A DNA stretch of 64,000 nucleotides from Verrucomicrobiota bacterium (GCA_018240065.1 JAFEGH010000006.1:310001-374000), one strand, 5' to 3'. Positions 1 to 9,433 are shown, counted from the stretch's first letter. The notes: a model not told the origin generated them from the sequence alone. Program-made: numbers and translations.

Positions 1-216
1 TAACAATAAAAATTTAATATTAATATTCATTTTTATAGAAACAGATTTTTAAGTCGTTCAAGTTTAATAGATTGAGTCTTTGTGTGGGTGTTTTTGAATT
101 GCTTTTTACTAATGAGCATGAGAAACTAATCGCGAAAAATGATTTATACAAAGTGGATTTTTGATTTAAGAGTTCACGGGCATGTTTTTCTCTGAACTAA
201 TGCTCACTTTCTTTAA

Positions 217-1839
217 ATGAATGATCTGCAAATCAACAAAGCGCTAATCAACAAAGGTCAAATGGCGACACCCCCCAACTTAGATGTTCCTTGTCAACCC
301 GTCCCAATTGCTCTTCCTTTAGTTTTAAGTCCATCTATGAACGCCGTTCATAGTCGTTATACAAATGAAGCGGACCCCCTTGATTTAGAGATCAATTCCA
401 TCCTTTCATCCCTGCCTGTGCCCGATTTTGATACTGTCGATGAAAGCCTAAAATCTCGTATGCATTTTGCAGATTCCCTATTAGCGCATCGAGGGACTCC
501 TTCGTTTGAAAAAATCACGCAATCTGCGAGACCCCACTTACTTTCTCAATCTCCTCAGACCTCCTCACAACAGCAGCATTCTGAGCACATGGGTCAAAAG
601 GATCCTCTTTCGCCAACAGCATCTGCACTTGACATACGAATCCTCGAGGACACAGCTTCTATTCTGAATCCAAAGCCGGACGAACCCTTAAAAAGTGCAT
701 CGAGTCCTGTTCAATTTGTATCTCCCGTGTTCCCAGAAAGGCAAAGTCGCCTGAGCGCAATTTCAGAAGAGGATGAATTTTTAGAAACGACAGACCAGTC
801 TGAAGATGGAGTCGAAACTTGCGACAATCACTCTGAAATTACCCTGCTCGCTTCCAAGGTCGACTTGATGAACCTTAAAGAGCTCGATATCAATGACTAC
901 AAGCCTGCGCCTAGGATGACGGTAAAAAAACTAAGGGAGATTATCCGCGGCCCTGTTCTACCCGTTGGGTTTCCCTATTCCGTGGATCCGATCGACCCTC
1001 TCCTCTTGGAAAAATTCCAGTCTTTGCAGAAGCGTTTTCTTGATGAAGACGTGCAGAAAAGGAACTTTTTATACCGTTTAGGGGCGTTTGGGTACTCGGA
1101 GGTTTTTAATTTCACGTTTGGCATCCTAAGTAGTTATCAAAACAACATTCAGTCGGAGTCTCTTGAAGAGCGAATGTTGAATGGAACGGCTGAATTATAC
1201 GATGAGCCGCCGTGCAGAATGAAGAAACTGCCTCTGGAAATGAGGCATTTATTTAGCGATATCCTACAGCCACTTAGCAATGAGTTATATCAGGCGAATC
1301 AAATCTATGGTCCGCAAATCGGAATTTTCCGGGAGATCCTTTTAGACTTCGCCCAACTTCAACTGGAGACCGAGCCAGGAAATCCAATGGACCCTGTCAA
1401 GGTCGGTGATCTCACAAAGAGGCTCGTTAAATTGGAAATGGAGTTAAGAAGGACAGTCCATGCTGTCCAGGAGAAACAAATGGATTTCCAACCCTTTGCG
1501 ATACTTTGCAGGAAAATAGAATTAGGACAATATAAAGGACTTGTTTTGACTGATCTGGGCGGCGAAACGAAAGTCAGGATCTCTTCCGATGCCGAACCCT
1601 CGCCTGCAATGGCGAAAGAATACATGCTCCTCGCCAGATTATACCAATCCTATGCGGACGACATTCTCGACCCTCACTTTTTATACTGTAGCAAGTTCCT
1701 GACCGCGATCTTAGGTTTTAAAGAAATGCTTTCCGGGAAAATTACATGTGTAACTGGACTGGAAGTTGCTCCGGACTCTCCAACGCAGAAGCGAAAAATG
1801 AGCGGCACTTCCCTGCCTGGTGGTTTGACGAAAGTCTGA
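217..1839 (+). CDS. Uncharacterised protein, tandem paralogue 1 (candidate effector)
   Basis: A 540-residue protein with no family I recognise. Residues 1-235 are rich in Ser, Pro, Thr, Glu and Asp and look disordered. Residues about 237-515 form a conserved mostly helical block shared with the next gene (1913-3229). Matching stretches include KRFLDED versus MRFLDEA, SLEERM in both, FREILLDFAQLQ versus FREILFDFAQLQ, and PHFLYCSKFLTAI versus PHFFYCSKFLTAI. No signal peptide or membrane segment is visible. A disordered N-terminus in front of a folded domain is common in type III-secreted chlamydial proteins, so an effector role is possible, but that is inference only. ATG start; no clear Shine-Dalgarno sequence. 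Confidence 0.75.
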   Translation: MNDLQINKALINKGQMATPPNLDVPCQPVPIALPLVLSPSMNAVHSRYTNEADPLDLEINSILSSLPVPDFDTVDESLKSRMHFADSLLAHRGTPSFEKITQSARPHLLSQSPQTSSQQQHSEHMGQKDPLSPTASALDIRILEDTASILNPKPDEPLKSASSPVQFVSPVFPERQSRLSAISEEDEFLETTDQSEDGVETCDNHSEITLLASKVDLMNLKELDINDYKPAPRMTVKKLREIIRGPVLPVGFPYSVDPIDPLLLEKFQSLQKRFLDEDVQKRNFLYRLGAFGYSEVFNFTFGILSSYQNNIQSESLEERMLNGTAELYDEPPCRMKKLPLEMRHLFSDILQPLSNELYQANQIYGPQIGIFREILLDFAQLQLETEPGNPMDPVKVGDLTKRLVKLEMELRRTVHAVQEKQMDFQPFAILCRKIELGQYKGLVLTDLGGETKVRISSDAEPSPAMAKEYMLLARLYQSYADDILDPHFLYCSKFLTAILGFKEMLSGKITCVTGLEVAPDSPTQKRKMSGTSLPGGLTKV

Positions 1840-1912
1840 AGTGCGTACCTAAGGATCATGAAATTGGAATCCTCTTTTTTTAATTTATATATGTCAATGA
1901 AATGGGAAGCAA

Positions 1913-3229
1913 ATGTCGATTAAACCTGTCTATAGGGATCTCTCTCAAACAACCCTGGTGGGGCAGCCAACGGAACCCCTTCCTTCCCTACCCCCCTCCT
2001 CAGACACGTCCTCTGATAAAGAATTACAGAATTCCGGTTCAGACACTCATCCTATTATTTTGTCAGAGCCTAGGGCGAACCTGAATCCTGAGGAGGCGGG
2101 AGAGGGTTCAGGGATTGAATTTGACCTTGGGACTGGGTCTTCCTCATTGAAAAGAGAGGGAAAATTAGCGGAAGGGGAGCCTAATGCTGAATTTGAGAAA
2201 GATCGATGTAAACAAAATCTGATCGAACCTCCGCCCTCCCTGTCTTCGGTTCAAGAAGTAAAGTTAGTGTCTTCATCGACTGATTTTTCCTCCCCTGAGT
2301 ATCAGGCATGGGTCAATAGGTTGAAAAAGATCCTCAGAGATCCCTATATGCCTTCTCATTATCCTGGCCGTTTGCTTGGGATCAGCCCTGATCTCTTAAA
2401 TGTATACCGCAATTTGAAGATGCGCTTTCTGGATGAAGCTAAATCGGATACTGACTTCCAGTCCCGTAGCGGGGCTTTTGCGTATTTGCAGGTTTTCAAT
2501 TACTCAAGCAACCTGTTTCTCCTTTATAAAGCGAACATCGATTCACTGTCATTGGAAGAGAGGATGATACACTGTTCGGTAGGTTTCAATAGTCTGAAGC
2601 TTTGTCGGAATGTTAAACTGCCTCCTAAGATGCGTGAACTATTTAACTCTATCCTTGAGCCCTTGAACAATGGGCTGTTTTTAACGTTTGAACAATGCAG
2701 CCCGCAGATTGGAGTATTCAGAGAGATATTATTTGATTTTGCACAGCTTCAAATTGAGACTCCGCCTGGAGCTGAAATGGACCCGGTCAAGATCTTGGAA
2801 CTCAGCAAAAGGCTCGATCCATTGGAAAGTGCGTTGATGCAGATGATAGAAATGGTTCAGGAGAAAAAAGTGGCGTTTCAACCCCTGGCTATTCTGTGCA
2901 GGAAACTTGATCTGGGGCAATATCAGGGAGTTGTTTTGACTGATCTTGAGGGTAATGTGAAAGTGGCGGTTCCCCCAGATATCAAGCCTTCCGCTGCGAT
3001 GGTAAAGGAATATAAACTTCTGGCAGAGATCTACGGTGCCTATTTCGACTCTATTCTTGACCCCCATTTTTTTTATTGTAGCAAGTTCCTGACGGCGATC
3101 AGTACATTTCGAGAGGAAATTTTTAACCCAATTCCCGTTTCAAGCAGTCTACAGGAATCAACGGTATCGGAGCTGGATTCGCAACGAGTAAAGAGAGGCC
3201 TCCAATCTGCGTGTTATACGAGAGTGTAA
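1913..3229 (+). CDS. Uncharacterised protein, tandem paralogue 2 (candidate effector)
   Basis: A 438-residue protein, a diverged copy of the preceding gene, 73 nt downstream on the same strand. Residues 1-130 are low-complexity and acidic, rich in Ser, Pro and Glu. Residues about 136-410 align with the C-terminal block of the neighbour through SLEERM, DPVK, the QEK-x6-QP motif and the C-terminal YCSKFLTAI motif. The N-terminal parts differ much more than the C-terminal domain. The start is the ATG after GGGAAGC; the spacing is short. A terminator follows at 3267-3300. Function unknown. Confidence 0.75.
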   Translation: MSIKPVYRDLSQTTLVGQPTEPLPSLPPSSDTSSDKELQNSGSDTHPIILSEPRANLNPEEAGEGSGIEFDLGTGSSSLKREGKLAEGEPNAEFEKDRCKQNLIEPPPSLSSVQEVKLVSSSTDFSSPEYQAWVNRLKKILRDPYMPSHYPGRLLGISPDLLNVYRNLKMRFLDEAKSDTDFQSRSGAFAYLQVFNYSSNLFLLYKANIDSLSLEERMIHCSVGFNSLKLCRNVKLPPKMRELFNSILEPLNNGLFLTFEQCSPQIGVFREILFDFAQLQIETPPGAEMDPVKILELSKRLDPLESALMQMIEMVQEKKVAFQPLAILCRKLDLGQYQGVVLTDLEGNVKVAVPPDIKPSAAMVKEYKLLAEIYGAYFDSILDPHFFYCSKFLTAISTFREEIFNPIPVSSSLQESTVSELDSQRVKRGLQSACYTRV

Positions 3230-3266
3230 TTGAATACGCAAGAGGGAACAAGGGCTTCTGAAAAAC

Positions 3267-3300
3267 GGAGCCGGTCACACACTGGCCGGCGCCATTTTTA
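3267..3300 (+). terminator. Intrinsic terminator after the paralogue pair
   Basis: A GC-rich stem (GCCGGTCA pairing with TGGCCGGC, one G-U pair, extended by GG/CC) with a 5-nt loop is followed by ATTTTTATT. It lies 38 nt after the stop codon at 3229, in the right orientation to end that transcript. Confidence 0.7.
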
Positions 3301-3308
3301 TTCTTATG

Positions 3309-3381
3309 CCAAATATCATAAATAACCTGCATTTTGGCAGCTTTTACTCGAGCCAAACTGCAGGTTATTTATGATATTTGG
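3309..3381. repeat. Long perfect inverted repeat between convergent genes
   Basis: The 23-nt arms 3309-3331 and 3359-3381 are exact reverse complements. The stem continues inward for about 7 more pairs with one mismatch (TTTTGGC/GCCAAAC), leaving a loop of about 13 nt. It sits between the end of the paralogue pair and the end of tyrP. It may act as a tail-to-tail terminator or RNA-stabilising structure, but neither side has a convincing T-run. Whether it recurs elsewhere in the genome cannot be seen here. Confidence 0.7.
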
Positions 3382-3389
3382 TACTATTT

Positions 3390-4577
3390 TCACATTAATG
3401 TGATGATCAGCTCAAAGACGACGAAGGCGAGCATCACAGACAAAGTGATTTTGCCGCCAGGAAGCTGCTGGTGCATCAGGGAGTGTCCTTCGTAGTATCT
3501 CCCTGCCCATACCATCAGGATGGGCATAGCGCCTAAAAGAAGGGCGACCCCGATGCCGCCTGCGATGCTGAGCGCACTGATGAACAGATGAGGGTTGACC
3601 AGGGTGATCACGGTCGGGATCGCAAAGATGATCGCACAGATCAGAGCCTTCGGGCTTCCTTTTTTCGAGAGTTTAAGCCCGTCCAAAAGAAAGTCCACAA
3701 AAGCGATCGAGATGCCCAGGTAGGATGTCGTCATGGCAAAGAAGGCGAACGCGCGCCCTACGGTGAGCAGGGTGGGGTTGTGGATATAGTTGCCGAGAGG
3801 ATTGACGGCGCTCTCTCCTTTCTGGAGAGACTCCATCAAGCCTCCTGCCCCTTCAAATGGAACGATCCCCAGGATCAGGAATTCCCATATCACATAGATT
3901 AAAAGGGGGATGCTTGTGCCCAGGATCAAGGCGAGCCTGACCTTGGATACGTTGCGGTTCATGTAATTGAACAGGGTCGGGATCAGGCTTTGATAGCCGA
4001 ATGCGGTGAAGACGACCGGAAGCGCCCACCATACCTTACCCCAATCCATTCTGGCTAAGTAGTTTGGGTTGACGTAAGAGATTGAAGAAGAGACGAAGAA
4101 TAGATAGGTGATGATGATTCCAGCCATCAGCGCGAGGTTGAACCGGTCAACCCACAGGGCTCCGAAGTAGACGACAGGGGAGAAGAGCAGGACGTAGAGG
4201 ATTGTGCCCATCCAGGTTGGCATCGAGCCGCCGCTCAGGTCGGCCACAACCCCTCCGCCGCCTGCAATGTGGGCGATCATCAGGCAGGAAAAGAGGAACA
4301 GGTAGAGGACCCAACAGAACCCCTTGCCCCATTTACCCAGAAGCCGAGAAGAAAGGGTAATCAGGTTGGCGTCTTTAGGCATCCAGATGCATGCTTCCAG
4401 GATCAAAAGGCCTGTGCAGAGCATGAAAGCCCAGCAAACCAGATAGACGAAAAGAGACGGGAAAAAACCGCCGCCGGCTGTCGCTACAGGCAATGCCAGC
4501 ATCCCAACTCCGATGCTCGTGCCTGCTACAAGCAGCGTCCCTCCCACTAAATGCCCGAAAGTGCGTACAATATGCAT
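3390..4577 (-). CDS. tyrP: Aromatic amino acid transporter, TyrP type
   Basis: Proton-driven uptake of tyrosine or tryptophan across the inner membrane (hydroxy/aromatic amino acid permease family). The N-terminus after MHIVRTFGHLVGG is the characteristic helix TSIGVGMLALPVATAGGGFF, followed by about ten more hydrophobic segments. The length of 395 aa fits chlamydial TyrP proteins. I chose the ATG at 4577 because GGAGG lies 6 nt upstream; an in-frame ATG at 4643 would add 22 residues but has no Shine-Dalgarno sequence. It is the last gene of a minus-strand group with the SMR exporter and a membrane protein. Its presence beside complete Trp, Tyr and Phe pathways suggests the cell both imports and makes aromatic amino acids. 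Confidence 0.9.
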   Translation of the reverse strand: MHIVRTFGHLVGGTLLVAGTSIGVGMLALPVATAGGGFFPSLFVYLVCWAFMLCTGLLILEACIWMPKDANLITLSSRLLGKWGKGFCWVLYLFLFSCLMIAHIAGGGGVVADLSGGSMPTWMGTILYVLLFSPVVYFGALWVDRFNLALMAGIIITYLFFVSSSISYVNPNYLARMDWGKVWWALPVVFTAFGYQSLIPTLFNYMNRNVSKVRLALILGTSIPLLIYVIWEFLILGIVPFEGAGGLMESLQKGESAVNPLGNYIHNPTLLTVGRAFAFFAMTTSYLGISIAFVDFLLDGLKLSKKGSPKALICAIIFAIPTVITLVNPHLFISALSIAGGIGVALLLGAMPILMVWAGRYYEGHSLMHQQLPGGKITLSVMLAFVVFELIITLM

Positions 4578-4697
4578 AAATGCCTCCAGTGGTCTTATGA
4601 AGAATCTGTCATCGGTTTTTAAGACGATTCCAACTTCTTTCATTTGATTAAAAATTTATTTTTAGCCTATCGGCCATATTTTGGGAATCTCCGAAAT

Positions 4698-5555
4698 TCA
4701 AAATGCGGAGAGACCGAAAGAGGAGAGCGAAAGGTAATACTCCGCTTCGATCGGCTTGCCAAATTCATCTGTCATGGGAAAATAATTCGATTCAAGCGTG
4801 CAGCTGTGGACCCAAAATGCATTGGCTTCTTTGCAGAAGAACGATTCCCAATATTTGAATAAGAGGGAATTCAATGAAGAAGCTGGTTGAGAAAGAGGAT
4901 GGGCGAGGACCGGGAGCCGGCTGTAATTTTCCGCTTTTCTATAGCCCGTGTAGATCATATCCAGACGGTATTTCGTGGAAATGCCGAGGGCGTTGAGGAG
5001 GGGATGGAAGCGGAAGGTCTTCGCTCGAACCCCGATGAGGTCTCCAGGAAGATAGAAATGCGCGGTTTCCACTCCTGCTATATTCTCAAGGACCACCTCA
5101 TGGCACTTGATTGCCGTATGCTGAAGGGGACCTCCGGGATTTTTCCATTCCATCTCCTGACTTGCTATAGCGCCTGTCAGCCGGATTTTAAGGATCGGCC
5201 TTTCGCTCGAAAGGTTCTCAATTGCATTGATGCTGGCAAGAGAGAGTCCGATCACTAGAAAAAAGAGGGGTTCCAGTCCGGATTTCCAGCTGAACTTCTT
5301 TTTTTTGGTGGGATCGGAGCCCAAACGGCGGAAAAAGCTGAATCCGGCCAGCCCGATGCAAATGGCCATCAGGATGAGTTTGACAGCTATGTTCTGATCA
5401 AGTCCGGAGAATGCGGGCATTGTTAAAGGGATGGCAAGAACTAAGTAGAAAAAGAAACCCATGAGGGAAATCAGCCTGGATTTCCCTTTGAAAAAGAGGA
5501 GCAGGGAGCGAATCGAATAGAGGACGAAGAGGAAAAAAAACAGGAAAAAGATCAT
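4698..5555 (-). CDS. Uncharacterised membrane-anchored protein
   Basis: A 285-residue protein I do not recognise. Residues 1-75 contain two or three very hydrophobic segments; a basic stretch (PTKKKK) precedes another hydrophobic segment near residues 93-110. The remaining ~170 residues appear soluble. Because the basic loop lies before the last helix, the C-terminal domain could sit on either face of the membrane. It starts 40 nt after the SMR exporter stop and ends about 120 nt before the tyrP start on the same strand, so the three may be cotranscribed. Confidence 0.65.
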   Translation of the reverse strand: MIFFLFFFLFVLYSIRSLLLFFKGKSRLISLMGFFFYLVLAIPLTMPAFSGLDQNIAVKLILMAICIGLAGFSFFRRLGSDPTKKKKFSWKSGLEPLFFLVIGLSLASINAIENLSSERPILKIRLTGAIASQEMEWKNPGGPLQHTAIKCHEVVLENIAGVETAHFYLPGDLIGVRAKTFRFHPLLNALGISTKYRLDMIYTGYRKAENYSRLPVLAHPLSQPASSLNSLLFKYWESFFCKEANAFWVHSCTLESNYFPMTDEFGKPIEAEYYLSLSSFGLSAF

Positions 5556-5595
5556 CTGTCGAAATGCGGAAAAATGGATTGTTTAGAGGGCCTTG

Positions 5596-5922
5596 CTATT
5601 CAACATGGGCAAGTTTCAGCCCGATAATTCCAATGATGATCAGGAAGATGGATACAAGCCTGATGATGTGGTATGAGTCCCCGAAAAAAAGGATCCCGCA
5701 AACGACAGTCCCAGCAGCGCCGATCCCCGCCCATACGGCATAGGCGGTGCCGATGGGAATGCTCTTCATTGCCTGAGAGACGGAAAAGAAGCTGAGGACG
5801 ATGAAAATCACCGTGATGACGCTGGGAACGACTTTTGTGAACCCCTGGCTGAATTTTAAGGCGATGGTAAAGCAGATTTCAAAAAAGCCGGCGAGCAAGA
5901 GAAATATCCAAGCGATCGACAT
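5596..5922 (-). CDS. Small multidrug resistance (SMR) exporter, SugE/Gdx-like
   Basis: A 108-residue, four-helix SMR transporter of the inner membrane, working as an antiparallel dimer in proton antiport. The essential glutamate is in helix 1 (LLLAGFFEICF). The segment MKSIPIGTAYAVWAGIGA closely matches the SugE/Gdx (guanidinium exporter) signature rather than the EmrE one. On family knowledge a guanidinium-type substrate is likely, though unproven. I looked upstream for a guanidine riboswitch and found none. It is the first gene of the minus-strand group leading to tyrP. Confidence 0.85.
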   Translation of the reverse strand: MSIAWIFLLLAGFFEICFTIALKFSQGFTKVVPSVITVIFIVLSFFSVSQAMKSIPIGTAYAVWAGIGAAGTVVCGILFFGDSYHIIRLVSIFLIIIGIIGLKLAHVE

Positions 5923-6021
5923 GTGAGAGCACCCATTCCAATAGGATTTAGCATCTGCTGGGTCTTATCAAGCAACGAAGGGAATTCAGCAGTTGCAAAA
6001 GTCTAAGGATAATGATTTAGA

Positions 6022-6059
6022 AAAAAATGGCAAGGATCGAATCGATCCTTGCCATTTTA
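6022..6059 (-). terminator. Terminator of the glycogen synthase gene (possibly bidirectional)
   Basis: A near-perfect palindrome: AAAATGGCAAGGAT pairs with ATCCTTGCCATTTT around a short CGAATCG loop. On the minus strand it ends in a T-run of seven, 15 nt beyond the stop codon at 6074, as expected for an intrinsic terminator. TTTT also follows on the plus strand, so it may work both ways. Confidence 0.8.
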
Positions 6060-6073
6060 GAGGTGCTTTTCTG

Positions 6074-9000
6074 TTAGACTTTTACAGTCTTAAGATCGGC
6101 GTTGATGCGTCCGCGATGTCTGCGTTGTTGGAACGCTTTTGCATAGACGAGCTCCAATTTGCGGATCGCGCTCAAAGAACCATCGGGAGTCTTTTCCCAA
6201 GTTGAGTTATGGGCATCTCTCATGATGGTGCGCGTTTGCTGCATATGGGGCGCGTAGTCTTCCAAATTCCCGTGATAGAGGTCGATTTGTTTGCGTTTAG
6301 CGTCTTCAAGAGCAACACCGAGTGTTTTTCTAATTGCATCGTCTTGCTCTGCTGTGGCTTTTAACAGATCCTGTTCGTCAGCATTCCATTTGTCCTTGCG
6401 ATCGAACAGATAGCCATTGGCATGGTGGCCTTCTGTTTTCAGCGTATCAGGGAAGCCTCCGGTTCGGGTCGCAATGACTGTTTTGCCGAAGCGGTTGAAC
6501 TCGCCCTGTACGAGGCCGCAAGGTTCATAGCGGGAGGGGAAGATGGGAAGCGTGCATGCGGCGCGGAGCATGCTGCCGAATACGCCTTGATAAACGAATC
6601 TGCCGCCGACTTTATTGTCTTCAAGGACCAGGAATCCTTTGCCGCCAAACTTTGCTTTTCCAACACTTCTCATTTCTTCCAGGATCCTCTTGGCGTCTGA
6701 ATCGGGCTCAGTCCCGATACAGACGAATTGCCCGCCATTTCGGAGCGTCTCTTCCATGATCATCGGAAGCTTGTTGATCCCTTTCTGCTTGGTGTCATAG
6801 CGTCCAAGATACATGACGATGGGCTTCTCAGGATCGAGATCGGCATAAGCAGGATTGCTTGGGTCCAATTGTTTCAGGTATGCGCAGAGCTCTCGCTGGA
6901 TTAGCTTTGTTTTTTCACCCAGTTGCTGGTCGCTTAATTCAGGTCCATATCGGAGATCGATGATGCCATCCTTAGTTTCTGGGAGGACCGACTTCCAGGA
7001 TTGCAACTGCGCGTCTCGCGCAGGGTTCCAGCCATTGCTGTTTCCGTTGACGATGCCGAATAACTTACCTTTGCCCGCAGCAGTGTGCACAAACGAGTGC
7101 ATGCCGTTTGCAAAGTCGGGATTGGTCGTCTGGGTCTCTTTTCCGAAAGTCTCGGAAACAGTGGTTACTGCATCGGCATCATCGAGTGCTTCGATGAAAG
7201 AGTTCATCGATCTTTTTGGGAGCCCGATGTCTGCCAGATATTGAGTTGTATCATCATAGTATGTATTGGGTTCAGCTGTATTGTGGTAAGTGAACACTGT
7301 TGCAGGCGTACGTCCCTGCGCCCATTCTTCTGGGTGGCTTTTTTGAATGATCTTTGGGACCAAGGCTGTTTGGGCATCGTGGACGTGGACGAGTTCGACA
7401 GGTTTTTCTTTTTTGCTCATTTGGTAGCTGAGTTCAGCTGCAGCTTTTTGGAAGACTGCCCAACGGCGTTTGTTATGATGGTAGCCGCCCTCATAGAAGT
7501 TGCCTGAAGTGCCATCGTGTTTTTTGGGGATCCAGAAGAGTTCCGGGTCATCGACAAAGTAGCAGCGGACTCCATTCACTTTGGCTTTCATGATTTTGAT
7601 CTTCCTGCCTTCGACTTCGATCTTATGATCCGTCTCTCTCATCTGGGAGATCAACTCATCCCTGATGGGGCCGTTGCGGTAGAGAGGCATAATGACGCGG
7701 GAATCTTCCGCAGAGAAACCTCGCACCATACCGTCCAGAGCGGAACCCAGTCCTCCGATGCTCGCTACTCCTCCCATTTCAGCTGTGACGAAGGCGACGC
7801 GGAGGTTTTTAGGAAGATTGCCGACCAAGCCTTCTTCGCGTTCAAGAGATTTTGTGGAGACGTCGATTGGAGCAGGAGGAAGGGTCTTTGAACGCTTAAA
7901 ATCATCTTTAAGGACCGCGTCCCCTTCTTTCACCTTTTTTTGGAGTTCCAGCGAATAGTTCCAGATGATGGAGTGAGGAGCGCCTCTAAATAAGCAACGC
8001 GCATCCGATTCGATTGTTTTACCCCCGTAGTTCCATCCTCCAAAATGCGGATTGGAATGGCCGCCATGGTTATACCATACTCGATAGCGCAGATCGTCTT
8101 GGGCTTTTGGGCTTAAGGCCTTAAACTTTTCAAGAATCAATCCAGGGCGCTCAGATACCTCGCCTGCGGAACGGATGAAAGCGTCAATTTCGTCATTTAG
8201 CCTTTGCGCCTGGATTTTTCCTTCATAGTGGGAAATTAATTGGGAGACGATATCGACGTGGTCTTGATTTTGAATCTTGAGCAGAATGCGCATATTATCA
8301 GTGATAAAGCGTTCTCCGAAACCCAGTTCTTGCGGTTGATAGTTGGCAAGCCAGATAAGATTGTTGAGAAGATCTTTCAAATCAACAGGCATTCTTCGAT
8401 ATTTTGCGACGAGAAAATCATTGTTTTTGGAACCATCTTCAAGAAATGCCTTTAAATCCTGCAGGGCATAGAGATTTTGAATGTCTTGGATGGTAGAGGC
8501 TTTGTCGCTAGCCCGCATCTCTACTTTCAGCGTTCTGGAAGTTGTCAATTGGCAAGGCAGCCTGCTTTCAGTTTCCAAAAGAGGAATGCAATCCTGGATT
8601 GGGGAAGTACCTGTATGGGCAAGCAGCTTCTCTACGTCTCCCAATACGGTTTCATAACCATAGTGAGGGTTGTGAGGCGGTCTTGAATCGAGTTCCCATA
8701 TTCTGTTGCAAAGCATGCCGATCGCTTTTGGAGGAAGAGATTTAAATTCCCCGATCGCTCTGGCTTTCAGTTCGGAGGAGGTGAGGAAATCCTGGTAGTG
8801 AGGTCCGACCCGATGGGATCTTTCATTGCATTCTTTAAGGGATAGGAGGGTTGCCCTGAGGTTGTAAAGTTCGCCGATAGCGCGATAGATCTCGCGTTGG
8901 TTGCATAAGTGATCATAAACCTGATCGAGAGGAGTTCGCCCTTCTGAATCTCTTAAAAGCAGGATTGAGCGGAAATTGAGCAGCAGGATTTTTTCTCCAA

Positions 9001-9433
9001 CGGATCCATTTCTTTCCCCATGGATCGCAGAGGCGACTTCTTCGCAGATCAGGTTATATGTAGGCATCCCTACTTTTAGTTTCAAGGTATCTATAAACAC
9101 TTGATCGCTGATTGTTGGCTCGGTGAGATTATTTTTAAAAGTTTCAATGTAATTTCTTAAGCCATCGATGTTTTTTCCGATCGCAACCGCTGATTGCATT
9201 GCTTGAGAAGAAGCGCTTCTGGATTGTTCTATCAGGGGGTTGGAAGGCTCTTGACGGAATAGGGCAGGAGTTGATGAAGGTTGAGCGCCGAAGGTCGAAA
9301 CTACCGGAGTTTTCTGTACGTGAAAGCTCGGCATCCCCGGTGGGGTCATTATTAAACCTGGAGATGGTTTGGTTTGAACCGGCGTAGGTTTGTAGTTCGG
9401 ATTAAATGTGAAATTTGTTGATTTTGTAGCCAT
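6074..9433 (-). CDS. glgA: Glycogen synthase (GT5) with a ~545-residue N-terminal extension
   Basis: Transfers glucose from a nucleotide sugar to the end of a glycogen chain. The catalytic part is residues ~545-1105: LRVAFVTAEMGG, HVHDAQTAL, VTTVSETFG, IVNGNSNGWNP, YLGRYDTKQKG, and FPSRYEPCGL with the catalytic Glu near residue 970. Family GlgA proteins are ~480 aa; here 1119. Residues 1-75 are rich in Ser, Thr, Pro and Gln. Residues ~150-190 contain an ankyrin-like piece (DSEGRTPLD). Three copies of a helical module follow (about 216-272, 327-386, 418-483), marked by RIWELDS, LIWLANY and RVWYNHG. The usual N-terminal KTGGL/KVGGL motif reads SIGGLG, so the ADP-glucose-binding Lys is replaced by Ser. 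C. trachomatis GlgA is known to be secreted into the inclusion; the N-terminus here is compatible with export, but this is inference. Confidence 0.88.
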   Translation of the reverse strand: MATKSTNFTFNPNYKPTPVQTKPSPGLIMTPPGMPSFHVQKTPVVSTFGAQPSSTPALFRQEPSNPLIEQSRSASSQAMQSAVAIGKNIDGLRNYIETFKNNLTEPTISDQVFIDTLKLKVGMPTYNLICEEVASAIHGERNGSVGEKILLLNFRSILLLRDSEGRTPLDQVYDHLCNQREIYRAIGELYNLRATLLSLKECNERSHRVGPHYQDFLTSSELKARAIGEFKSLPPKAIGMLCNRIWELDSRPPHNPHYGYETVLGDVEKLLAHTGTSPIQDCIPLLETESRLPCQLTTSRTLKVEMRASDKASTIQDIQNLYALQDLKAFLEDGSKNNDFLVAKYRRMPVDLKDLLNNLIWLANYQPQELGFGERFITDNMRILLKIQNQDHVDIVSQLISHYEGKIQAQRLNDEIDAFIRSAGEVSERPGLILEKFKALSPKAQDDLRYRVWYNHGGHSNPHFGGWNYGGKTIESDARCLFRGAPHSIIWNYSLELQKKVKEGDAVLKDDFKRSKTLPPAPIDVSTKSLEREEGLVGNLPKNLRVAFVTAEMGGVASIGGLGSALDGMVRGFSAEDSRVIMPLYRNGPIRDELISQMRETDHKIEVEGRKIKIMKAKVNGVRCYFVDDPELFWIPKKHDGTSGNFYEGGYHHNKRRWAVFQKAAAELSYQMSKKEKPVELVHVHDAQTALVPKIIQKSHPEEWAQGRTPATVFTYHNTAEPNTYYDDTTQYLADIGLPKRSMNSFIEALDDADAVTTVSETFGKETQTTNPDFANGMHSFVHTAAGKGKLFGIVNGNSNGWNPARDAQLQSWKSVLPETKDGIIDLRYGPELSDQQLGEKTKLIQRELCAYLKQLDPSNPAYADLDPEKPIVMYLGRYDTKQKGINKLPMIMEETLRNGGQFVCIGTEPDSDAKRILEEMRSVGKAKFGGKGFLVLEDNKVGGRFVYQGVFGSMLRAACTLPIFPSRYEPCGLVQGEFNRFGKTVIATRTGGFPDTLKTEGHHANGYLFDRKDKWNADEQDLLKATAEQDDAIRKTLGVALEDAKRKQIDLYHGNLEDYAPHMQQTRTIMRDAHNSTWEKTPDGSLSAIRKLELVYAKAFQQRRHRGRINADLKTVKV

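Noticed and set aside
217..3229. RasGEF/RhoGAP-type domain in the tandem paralogues
   Set aside because: The helical C-terminal block gave a faint impression of a GTPase-regulator fold, but no signature motif matched.
5923..6021. Guanidine riboswitch before the SMR exporter gene
   Set aside because: Checked for ykkC, mini-ykkC and ykkC-III signature elements (e.g. ACGR loops); none present.
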